A DNA stretch of 64,000 nucleotides from NCBI GenBank assembly GCA_029817715.1, contig JARUPY010000045.1:930001-994000 (forward strand), given 5' to 3'. Shown here piece by piece: positions 22,543 to 32,400 of the stretch. A model generated the notes under the pieces. The model saw only the letters and a program-made list of their open reading frames with translations, was not told the DNA's origin and ran no database searches. Every line of letters begins with the position of its first letter. Positions within the stretch are counted from its first letter, which is position 1. The position numbers were made by a program, and so were the translations under genes. Source of the stretch: Melastoma dodecandrum. Taxonomy: Eukaryota > Streptophyta > Magnoliopsida > Myrtales > Melastomataceae.

Positions 22543-23396
22543 AATTTAAAAAATATTTCACTCGTTATGATAGTGAATATTATACGATAAAATTTCATGT
22601 TTAAGACTCTCATGATTTCGAACCTAGTAAAAAAGTTGATAGACATGTCTAAATAGTATAATGATATGTATAAAAAAAGTACACATGTTCGGATAGTTGT
22701 TAATGTTAACATTATTCGGTGATAATATATTCTAACTCACGGAAACCCCGGACACGAAATTTTAACGGGGACCGGCTTTTTTTGTGCTTCCAGCCTTCGG
22801 TTCTAGTCTCCAAGTACAGCTTCACTACTTCTCACCACGACATCACCGCCATCATCCAATGAATTTTTTTATTGTTTTCACAGTTACCGGCGACACTACG
22901 TCTCCGAACGTGTTCAAATCCCGTGGCCGACAATTCTTCAGACTATATCAATAATAGCCGAAAGTTATCTCCTCAAAATTAAATAATAATAAAAATTAGG
23001 ACATCATCAACTTGGCCACCTAAGGTGGCCGGAGGGGACCCATCACTAAAAAGTTCGTTCTTTTCCCAAAAACAACCGGCGGACTCATCGCTGGTATCCA
23101 TGAATATAATAAAATAATATGAACAAAGTGACAAGAACTAAGAAAGGAAAACATTATCAACATGGGTTGTCGGATTGACAGAGAGTTTGAATTTTCTTTC
23201 TTATCACAAGACTCGTCGATGTACAAGTCGAGTTCGAATTAGTCGGAAAAAAAAATGTGCAAACTATCCTTAGGCCAAAACTCCGGCGGCTTTAGCTGAC
23301 CTTCAACGAATTTGTTTGATGAAGATGGAGCAAAAAATATGACCGTAGCGAAACAACTTTCACGGGTTTCAAAAAACATACATATAGTTAGATTAA
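22543..23396. repeat. NLR upstream region, duplicate 2 (CNL A promoter side)
   Basis: Second copy of 21559-22430, ending about 280 bp before the CNL A start codon. Numerous small indels and substitutions separate the copies, so the duplication is not very recent. The ACTCCGGCGGCTTTAGCTGACC block near 23280 is also recognisable in diverged form upstream of CNL B and C (about 38735 and 44085), supporting a shared regulatory region. Confidence 0.8.
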
Positions 23397-23677
23397 TGCT
23401 AGCAAAATCGTATTTTAAAACAACGACTTTACTCATACTTTGTTCGAACAATAATGCGGATAATGTGATATTTTGTAAAGACGACTTAGGTCGTGTAAAT
23501 TTCAAATTTTCTTTCGACAATAGATTGTTTCATTTGAGTTCCAAAAGTGTTGGTAATTTGGAATAACAAGTGTATGTGAATGTGTATATGGGTATTCATT
23601 ATATTAAGTATAGCCGACGAGTTTTACTCTAAAGCAAAGCACAAGAAGAAGGAGGAGGAGGAATCACCGAAGAGAGA

Positions 23678-26600
23678 ATGGATATCGTTTCCCCTATCCT
23701 CAATCTGATAAGCTCACCGCTCCTTGCCCAATATGCCCGGATCAGCGGCATCTCCGACAAGCTTGAGTCGTGGGGAAGGAAGCTGCGGATGATCCAAGCT
23801 GTGATGGATTCGGCCGAGGAAAGGCAGATGAATGGCGACCCTGCCATTGACCATTGGCTCTCTGAGCTCAGGGATGTTGCCTATGACATGGAAGATCTGC
23901 TCTGCGAGTTCTCTGTCGATGCAAAGCGGAACGCGTCTAAGGTGCAGGCCATGTCACGGTCGTCTAAACTTCCTACCTGTCTGATTGCTTGCTGCGGTAG
24001 GATCGACCCTCGCACCCTGATCTCCGAATATGGTATGGCGAATGGCATCGAGGAAGTTGACCGAAGGTTGGAGGAAGTCTTCAGCTACATACCCGTTCTC
24101 GGGTTAGTCCAGAATCAAAGGAGCGTGTCGTCCACTCCAGTCAGATCTGCCAGATTCACCACTTCCCTGCCGGAGCCCAAGTTTGTCGGCAGGGAGAAGC
24201 AAATGGAGGAGCTGCTTGCTCGATTGATTGGATCCGAAACGACCGACAACTCCACCCGACCCTTTGATGTCGTTTCAATTGTGGGAATGGGCGGACTTGG
24301 TAAAACTACCCTGGCGCAACAGCTGTATAGTCATGAGTCCTTGAACAACGAGTCTTTTCCGGTCAAAGCCTGGGTTTGTGTTTCCGACGTCTTTGACAGG
24401 GTCTCCATCACGAAGAGGATCCTGGACCAAGTAGCGTCGTCCGGCATGGAGAACGATCTGAATAAGCTTCACAACTTGCTCAAGGAGAAAGTGTCCGGCA
24501 AGAAGTTCTTCATTGTGTTGGATGATGTGTGGAATGATAAGTACGACGAGCTCGAGTCTCTGCTTAAACCTTTGTATTACGGGAGTAAAGGTAGCAAAGT
24601 ACTCCTCACTACAAGAAACCTCCAGGTGGCTAAAATGGTCGGAGACCATGATCCAAGGCGGCTAGACTTGCTGTCGCCAGAGGAGAGTTTGTGTTTGCTC
24701 GCCTATCACACCATTGGCGAGGAAAACTTCGAACGCCATCCTCAACTTCAGGACGTTGCCGTTCAATTAGTTGAAAAGTGTATGGGGCTGCCCCTTTCAA
24801 TTAAGGCAATCGGACGGCTGCTTTGTTCTTTGGAAAGGGATGATGATATATGGAAAAGAGTGTTGGCAGACAGCATTTGGAACAATGAGGACGGATCGGG
24901 AACGATTCCCGCTGCTTTGAAGTTGAGCTACGTCCATCTTCCCCTTCACTTGAAGAGATGTTTCGCCGCTTTCGCTTTATTCCCGAAGGATTACATATTC
25001 GACCAGGATGAGGCGATTCAAGTTTGGATCACACAGGGTTTGCTGCACAAGGGGACCAGGAAAACATACCGAGACGCAGGGATGGAAAATCTCCGTCATT
25101 TGGAAGCCGTGTCTCTAATCGAAAAAGCGAAGGATGAGAAGACCAGTTATTCAATGCATGATCTCTTCAACGATCTCGCCAAACTAATTATGGTCGGCGT
25201 ATACTTCAGCCCGGAGGAGTCTAGAGGAGGCTCCTTCCGAGAAGGATTGCTCGGCAAAGCTCGTCATTCAATGATGGTTTCACAACAGTTTGAAACATTT
25301 CTCCCGAGTAGATTCGACGTGTATCGCTCGATGAAGAAGCTAAGAACGTTCATTCTTTCTCCGGCGTCAAGAAGCAGGTTCCTCGTCTCGTACGTCGTTG
25401 TCCCCCAGGAAGTTCTTCATGGCTTAATAATGGATCAGAAGAACCTGAGGATGTTGTCCCTGCGTTGCTTGAGTATCGACAAGGTGCCGGATCGGATTGG
25501 AGAGTTGAAGCTTCTCCGCTCCATCGATTTATCTCACACGTTTATTGAAGTACTGCCGGAATCAATTTGTGACTTGGTTGAGTTGCAATCTTTGCTGCTT
25601 CGATGGTGTAGACAACTTAAGGAGTTGCCGAGGAATATCCATAAGTTGACTAAGCTTCTCCACCTCGACATAAGAGGCACGGAAGAATTAACGGAAATGC
25701 CGCCCCGTATTGGCGAGCTGACGAATCTCGAGATACTATCCGACTTTATCGTGGGAAACGGAGTTGGCTTGGAGTTGAAGAACTTGGGACCACTCAAATG
25801 CCTTCAACGGGAGCTGCACCTTCGTAATTTGCAGGCTGTAGATGACGTCGGAGATGCGAGGATTGCAGATCTACGTGGAAAGGAGGCAGTTCTCGAGTTA
25901 AGCTACGATTGGGGGTCAAGCCCTGGAACTTCAAGCGGAAACGACCACCAATTAACGGTCCTCGAGCATCTGCAACCTCCGAAAAAGGTCGAGTCCCTCA
26001 CTATACAGGGCTACGGAGGCAAAAGATTCGCCTCCTGGTTTGGTGATACATGTATGAATAACGTCGGGAGCATAACTTTGAAGGGATGCAAGAGTGTACT
26101 CTCGCTTCCGACCTTTGGAAGACTTCCCTCTCTGGAAAGCTTGGTGATTAGAGATCTCGAGGCGGTCTCTTCAGTAGGCGAGGAGTTTTATGGGACCGAA
26201 AGACCATTTCAGTCGTTGAAGAGACTGTGGTTCGAGAACATGGGAGCTTGGGAGAAATGGTCTTCCTATGGATATCACGAGGAGAACAGGCCATTCCCTC
26301 ATCTTCGCGAACTAAAGGTGAAGAAGTGTCCCAATCTGACCGAATGCCCAGCTCTTAGCCTACCATCTCTAGTCGAGATTGATATTGATGGTTGCAATGA
26401 AGGACTGTTGAATTGTTTGACTGACCTTACTTCGATGACCAAGATGAACATTCGCAAGGTTTCGGAACTGGTTCACTTCGACGAGAGCTTCTCGGCCTCT
26501 TGGGTCGTTCTCAAAGAGATGAGAATTAGGCATTGTCCTCAGCTCAAGTCCTTCAGAGGCGAGGAAGGCAGGAAACAAGTTTCCGTACTCAATTCTCCGA

Positions 26601-27619
26601 ATGAAACCAGCGTTGTTGATTGCGGGACGCTCTCTTCTTTCCCCAGTTCAGAGCTCCCTCCTGCATTGAGAGAACTGACACTTCGCAGCTGTCCGAGTCT
26701 CCCGCCACAGCTCACTTGCAGCAAGCTTCCCGAATCTCTCGAGGAGCTTTACCTAAAAAAGCTCGAGGGGCTCGTGTCGATTACGGGTCTACCAGCTGAA
26801 GGTACTCACCTCTGTCGATCCCTACGTGTGCTCGAAATTCGCAACTGCAAAAGAGTGACGACTTTGCCGGGAAGCTTGCAACATCTGTCCGCCCTTTCCG
26901 AGCTTGTTGTCAAGCGTCTCCCATCATTAGAGATCGACTGCTTCCCTGCACTCCCCTGCAACTTGTCGAGTTTTGTGCTTAAGCGTTGTCCAAAGGTGAA
27001 GTCCCTGCCTCATGATATGCATAGCCTCAAGTGCCTCAAAACACTATCTATTACTTTCTGTGATGGCATCATGGGATTAACGAGCGGAGGTTTGCCTCCG
27101 AACCTGGAAGTCCTTACGGTAAGGGTATGTCGGAATCTGAGTCAACCAATTGAGGACTGGGGACTACGCGGACTCACCGCCTTGCAGGAGTTGAGATTAT
27201 GTGGAAAAATGGAATGTGTGGATGAGATGGAGTGTTTCCCGCCATCTTCCATGGCCTGGAGTCAACTGTTCCCTTCGTCCCTGGCCAAACTGGTTCTTCA
27301 GAAGATGAAGAAGTTGGAGAGGGTGGGTTGCGGACTCAAAGCCCACCTCACCTCCTTTCGAGACTTGTGGATTTCTGAGTGTCCGAGGATGAAGTACTTG
27401 CCAGACGACGGAAGCCTGAGCTCGCTCGAGAGGCTAGGGATCATCAGCTGCCCCATGATGGAGAAGAGACTGCCTAAATATTGGCCCCTCATTCAACACA
27501 TCCCAGACCTTAAAATCCGGAACTTCTCGAATACGTCGGAGCCATCAAGTGGCGCTTCTTCTCGTTTCCTTTCCCCGGACTCGCTGGACTCCAGTTGCTA
27601 CAGTGATGGCCTCATATAG
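23678..27619 (+). CDS. CC-NB-ARC-LRR immune receptor A (RPP13-like 1 type)
   Basis: Intronless gene, 1313 residues. CNL proteins are intracellular receptors that sense pathogen effectors and trigger defence. An Rx-type coiled coil (about 1-150) includes the EDVID-like YDMEDLL. In NB-ARC, the P-loop GMGGLGKTT is at about 203-211, kinase-2 LDDVW at 281-285, followed by GSKVLLTTRN, GLPLSIKAIG and the RNBS-D segment CFAAFALFPKDYIF, and MHD is intact (M493-H494-D495). LRRs run from about 560 to 1280. A Ser-rich tail (EPSSGASSRF to the end) follows. The ATG at 23678 is preceded by an in-frame stop and by a TATA-like ATTATATTAAG about 80 bp upstream. It sits between the PPR and phospholipase genes with a beta-glucosidase tail fragment behind it. 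No lesion is seen. Confidence 0.95.
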   Translation: MDIVSPILNLISSPLLAQYARISGISDKLESWGRKLRMIQAVMDSAEERQMNGDPAIDHWLSELRDVAYDMEDLLCEFSVDAKRNASKVQAMSRSSKLPTCLIACCGRIDPRTLISEYGMANGIEEVDRRLEEVFSYIPVLGLVQNQRSVSSTPVRSARFTTSLPEPKFVGREKQMEELLARLIGSETTDNSTRPFDVVSIVGMGGLGKTTLAQQLYSHESLNNESFPVKAWVCVSDVFDRVSITKRILDQVASSGMENDLNKLHNLLKEKVSGKKFFIVLDDVWNDKYDELESLLKPLYYGSKGSKVLLTTRNLQVAKMVGDHDPRRLDLLSPEESLCLLAYHTIGEENFERHPQLQDVAVQLVEKCMGLPLSIKAIGRLLCSLERDDDIWKRVLADSIWNNEDGSGTIPAALKLSYVHLPLHLKRCFAAFALFPKDYIFDQDEAIQVWITQGLLHKGTRKTYRDAGMENLRHLEAVSLIEKAKDEKTSYSMHDLFNDLAKLIMVGVYFSPEESRGGSFREGLLGKARHSMMVSQQFETFLPSRFDVYRSMKKLRTFILSPASRSRFLVSYVVVPQEVLHGLIMDQKNLRMLSLRCLSIDKVPDRIGELKLLRSIDLSHTFIEVLPESICDLVELQSLLLRWCRQLKELPRNIHKLTKLLHLDIRGTEELTEMPPRIGELTNLEILSDFIVGNGVGLELKNLGPLKCLQRELHLRNLQAVDDVGDARIADLRGKEAVLELSYDWGSSPGTSSGNDHQLTVLEHLQPPKKVESLTIQGYGGKRFASWFGDTCMNNVGSITLKGCKSVLSLPTFGRLPSLESLVIRDLEAVSSVGEEFYGTERPFQSLKRLWFENMGAWEKWSSYGYHEENRPFPHLRELKVKKCPNLTECPALSLPSLVEIDIDGCNEGLLNCLTDLTSMTKMNIRKVSELVHFDESFSASWVVLKEMRIRHCPQLKSFRGEEGRKQVSVLNSPNETSVVDCGTLSSFPSSELPPALRELTLRSCPSLPPQLTCSKLPESLEELYLKKLEGLVSITGLPAEGTHLCRSLRVLEIRNCKRVTTLPGSLQHLSALSELVVKRLPSLEIDCFPALPCNLSSFVLKRCPKVKSLPHDMHSLKCLKTLSITFCDGIMGLTSGGLPPNLEVLTVRVCRNLSQPIEDWGLRGLTALQELRLCGKMECVDEMECFPPSSMAWSQLFPSSLAKLVLQKMKKLERVGCGLKAHLTSFRDLWISECPRMKYLPDDGSLSSLERLGIISCPMMEKRLPKYWPLIQHIPDLKIRNFSNTSEPSSGASSRFLSPDSLDSSCYSDGLI

Positions 27620-28037
27620 TTATAGTCTCCTTTCTGTAGTTATCTTCACTTCTTGTCGCTTCGTGCTCAGTCGAACGATGCAGCAGCTTGCAGAACCAGG
27701 AAGATTCATGCTGCTCATCTTGGGGTGATAATCCTAGTAGAACCCGAAGTCGAGTTGGTTGCTGGACAATTGACTCCCTGACTCGCCAGAACATCCCCGA
27801 GCTATATGCTTTCCATTGTCGAGGGAGAGATGTCTGTAGCCCATCCGGATGCATCAATTTACATGATTTGCTCTGTAGTTTTGGATACTCCAGGAACCTA
27901 AAATATCTTTTTCCCTAATTTCAGCTTATTATCCATGTTGATTGTATGTATGCACGTTCAAATATTTATAGTTTTGGTTTCGGTTTCTGCGGAAGATAGT
28001 CTTGAGCAGGGTTTTGCGGTGTTCGCCCCTGACCCTT

Positions 28038-28408
28038 ATTCCGAGGACCTTCTGCTGCGGGAGTTGCTCGTCCTAATGCTATGTCCAGTGATGAACTGCT
28101 GAAACCAAGCTCCCGAGTGTTTGGGAGTTCTCTTCAAGGTCTGGTCATCGACATGGTGGAGCCCAAACTTCACTGTGTATCAGCACACCCACTCGAAGTT
28201 ATCAAGCAGGGACCACGCGTAGTACCCTCTCACGTCTGCTCCTCTGTATCACGGAAAAGGTGGAGCTCTGTTCGTGCCACGATTTCTTGTTAGCCCGAAA
28301 CACATAGATGTTCGTGATGGTCTTACCTTACTGCCCTCAGGAGAGAGTTCAAGTAGCGGTTCATGTATTTGACTCTGTCGGTATCCATGAGCGGATACCC
28401 TCCATTTC
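28038..28408 (-). pseudogene. Beta-glucosidase 3' end fragment behind CNL A
   Basis: Minus-strand remnant of the last two exons of the GH1 gene at 48476-50904. The region matching the final exon (DNFEW and FGLHHVD segment, roughly 28090-28260) is diverged. The upstream exon segment with the SLLRAV motif and the DPLMDT counterpart reaches to about 28400. Homology breaks at about 28408, where PPR 3'-flank sequence (GATGAACTTCCCTGAATAG) begins. There is no catalytic part; it cannot encode an enzyme. It shows that CNL A arrived here together with the 3' neighbour of CNL C. Confidence 0.85.
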
Positions 28409-29487
28409 GCGATGAACTTCCCTGAATAGATTATTCGACTTCGTTAAACATCCTTGGTTCAATAAAGTATTGATCTGGTCATGAATATGCAAATGATCCT
28501 GATGTGTTTGACTGTACTTGGTTAGCATGATTGCCTCTGTGAGTGAATCGTCCTGTGGAGCGTTTTCTTCTTTGTTCTATTGTTTGGTAGATAGTCTGAT
28601 ATTATTTTGCTTGTTACGGAAGATCTGGTATGAAGCAGATGCTGCTCGTTATGTTGGAATCAGTGGGAGTCTCGGCTTTACTCCTTTCGTCGAAGAAAGC
28701 TCCATGAAAGGATTTGAAACAAACTACGATGGTAGTCGTTTGCAAAATGCTCGAGTCCTCAAGGAGAAAGATCCGTCTTCCGGCAGAGTAGTCAGTAGTG
28801 TAGTGGTCATGCCCGGTTCTCTATCTCGTCTCTGAATAGCTGCACAGCAGCATTGTGCACCTTATTTCGTCTGCAGTGCTTGACGACTCGCATGAAACTG
28901 CACTTGCTTAGCTCGCAAATGCCATGGCCTACTGCTTCTTCCAATTCGTGGAACAGAATCCAAAAGCAACTCTTGCATCTGCCTTGACGGAGGGCATTCC
29001 CGTGTGCTGACCACCTTCTGGATCCAAAGCTCATGCATTCATTCCCGATCCCATGGAAGTACTCCATCTCCTTCCTTATGAGAGCGCCTATCGTGCCTTG
29101 GGTGCCCACCACAACTGGACCTCCACCTCGTGGATCCACCTCCCGTCACTGAAATCTTATACATATGGAATGTACTAAAAAAGGAAGAGAAACTTGGTCT
29201 CATTCCTTAAACTTAAAGCATGGTAATACTCCTTTTAACAAGTTCTGGTGGATTAAGCTAATCCACTCCTTAAAAGCATGATAATGATGTCGGAAATGGG
29301 GGATGTGAGGAATGATGAATTCTTACCATGCTTCCCTTAGAAGACTCTGCAACTTCAGAAAGCTTCTCTGTATCTACCGACTCTTACACATTTTTTCTCC
29401 CGGCATGTTCATTGCTTATGCTTTTGTAGTATTAGTAAAAGTATTGTGTAGATGACCATCTTCACAGCAGAAACTTGAGAAAGCGCT
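28409..29487. repeat. Duplicated PPR/phospholipase intergenic region, copy 2
   Basis: Counterpart of 17833-18867. Shared blocks are CATCCTTGGTT, TGATCTGGTCATGAATATGC, GTGAATCGTCCTGTGG, AGGAGAAAGATCCGTCTTCC and GAATACTTCAACCTTTTATG. It leads into the 3' end of the intact phospholipase gene and so contains its terminator region. Open frames inside are not conserved as proteins. Confidence 0.85.
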
Positions 29488-32400
29488 TTACTTTGAACCG
29501 GGTAGATGGCATGAATACTTCAACCTTTTATGGGATGCAAGTGCGCGCTGCAAAGCGACGTCCACGCTCGCGCCTTCTTGGAACAAGGCGTCGTATAACT
29601 GACAGACGAACTGCGACAGCTCGGCTTCCTCGTTATCCCAGAAGCCTTTATGGCTCCCATTTTCTTCCGGGTCACTGTCTTCCCAGTCACTCCCCGGGCT
29701 TGGAGGTTCTATTTCTTCCTCTTCCTCAATCTCTTCCTCGCCAAGCTCGAACTTTCCGTTTTCCAAGATGTTGAAGTCCCCGGACCCGTTGAATGATGTT
29801 AGCTGCGGTTCCGGCGGTTTTGCTGTGGAACAAATAACGGCCTTTGCACCCAAATCTAGAAAAGCCTTGATTAATGTTGGACCGGGACCAACTCTTCCCA
29901 TGCAGATTATGATCCTGTCCCTCCAAGCTCCAGCCTAGGAATGCAAATACAAGAAAGACTATCAAAGCTCAATAAAGCTCAAATACCCAAAAATGATACA
30001 TATGATGTGTTTACTGTAAACCAAGATTAAGCATACCATCCAACGGATGTCATCGGCTGTCAAATGAGTGGCAGGAACTGTTCGGCGGAACATATAAGCT
30101 CCAATCTCCTGATCATCTTCCATTACCTTAAGAAAGGGGCAACAAAAACAAGACGCCACCATAAGTTAAAACTGAATAACAATGATCCAGATTTATTGCA
30201 CAGACAACAGTGAAAGAACATTACTTGAGTTTGACACCCGATGTAACGGTGGACAATGCAACCCACTTGAAACTGCCGTGTACTGGCGACCAGATCCGCG
30301 ACAGTTGACATGCTGGTTAGAAATGATATGCCTTTTCTATGATGTCTTCCCATTGCTGATAATAGACTCATTTTGACACTCTGTATGAACTTGTCAGCAT
30401 GCTCGCCCGGTTCAGCTACTACGAATACATCATTTTGCCAACTAGAGCAATGAGGAGAAATGAGATGCAACTTGAGAAAGTTACCAGTTAAAACAACATG
30501 AATGATGCTGAGGATAGAAGAAATACCTTAATATTAAGCCTGAAGAGTCACTTTGCAGGGACAAATGCACTATCCCCACCTGTGGTGAGTTTTGTAACTT
30601 CTCGAGCACAGTGCGGGCGGGCAATGACAACTCCCGTGGTCTTGAAGGAGAGCTAGGTTGAGAGGTAGATATTTTTCCTAGTTGTCCATCCAAGCTCAAT
30701 GGAGGAATCAAATCAATGTTACCAATCTTTTGGTGATTAATCTCGGGACTATAGATTAGGGGACTGGAAGGAAAGCTTCCGGTGAAGAGAGGAGACGTGA
30801 AAGGAGTTGGGAAAGCTGTTGCAGGCGTTGTTCTCGCATTTTCCGAAATTCCGTGTACCACAGACAACTTTATGCTACTTTGTGCACAAAATGACTCCAA
30901 CGCATTCACATGGTGAACTGTCCTGCCTGTATCAGGACTGTGTAAAGCTTCAACGAGCAGAACACTTCGCCTCCAACCTAAAGACGGTCCACGTACTTCT
31001 GGGAAGGAAAATATAAAGCAAACAACAAATTAAGGGTCAAGAGCTGCCCGTAATGGCTCGAAAACCTTCTTAGCAAGTAATTGCATGGATGCTCTACCTG
31101 ACTCGGGAACCTTCGCCTTGTTAGAATTATGAGGCTTCATGTTGTCCGACAGCTTATCATCATGTTGAAAAGGCATCATTAGCCGTTTAATAGCCAGTTT
31201 GAAAGCTTCGGAATTGCTTTGAATGTATTCATTGGTAGCAGCCTCCAACTTCAGCCAGACAGCAGGATCGGTTTCGTCCAATTCCATTCCACATCTTTCA
31301 TCAACTGCGAGAAGAAACACCCCATAAAGAATGAGCCAAAGAAAAAGGAATAACATATCTGCCACATTGGATGCAATGCATGCACATAACAAACTACTGA
31401 AGAAAGAAACAATAAAGAGTTACCAGGATTGAATCGAAAATAATGCATCTCTGGAAGCATAGGAAGTAAAGTGCTCAGAGCTTCCTCGACACGATCCACA
31501 GTGCATGCACTCTCTATCAAAACTTGTCCAGTATCTAGATAACGCCAACCGCCCTTCCTGACCTGTAGCAGTAAGAGACTTGCAGTCAGTGGCATTTGAA
31601 AATGGAAAGTAACCAAAATGGAAATCGTAATCTACTGGATAAATCAGGTAGAGAATGACCTTTGTGGCAACAGACCCACATCCAATAGACACCAAGCAAT
31701 CGATTCTCGTGTCTGGCCACAGCTGTTGTGCTTCCCGAATAGCAAAAATTGCAGGATTATTGGCCACTATTGCACCATCTTGCCAACGATTTATATCTGT
31801 CCATGGTCCAAATTTTAAGAGATCGACGTCGAGCGAGGACAGCAATTGCAGATAGTAGGGTGTAATTAGGAACCAAATAGTCATGCAAAGAATACCGTCC
31901 GAGAAATCATCGAGGTAGTATGGAGCAGCAGAAGAGGCTCTTATTGCTTGCCAGACATGGTGCTTACAGCTGCCGATGAAAGCACAGCGATCGTAGCCTT
32001 CTTGAGCCCCCATAGGCACAGATCCTGATAATTTGACACCAGAACCTTCTGAAGTTGAGAAAGAAACTTCCGGTGTTCCAGCAGGGTACTGCAAGCCGAC
32101 AAAAAGCAAACAATGTAAATAAACAGTGTTTTTTTTATAGGAAGAAAGCAACGATTTCCCCAGTATAATATGACAGCCTAAAAATGATTTGGGAGGAAGC
32201 TGCAGGTTATTCATGGCAAACAGCGAAAGGATTCTCATGGGATAAGGGACACCAACCTGATAGTTACGGAAAATGTAAGGTTGAGCAGGCGTCACGCTCA
32301 CCAGAGTTGCAACTATAAACACCTTTGGAATGTTTTTGACGGCAGACTCTATAAGGAGATCCCCATCTTCATCAGTACACAATTCTTTCAACAACTTCTC

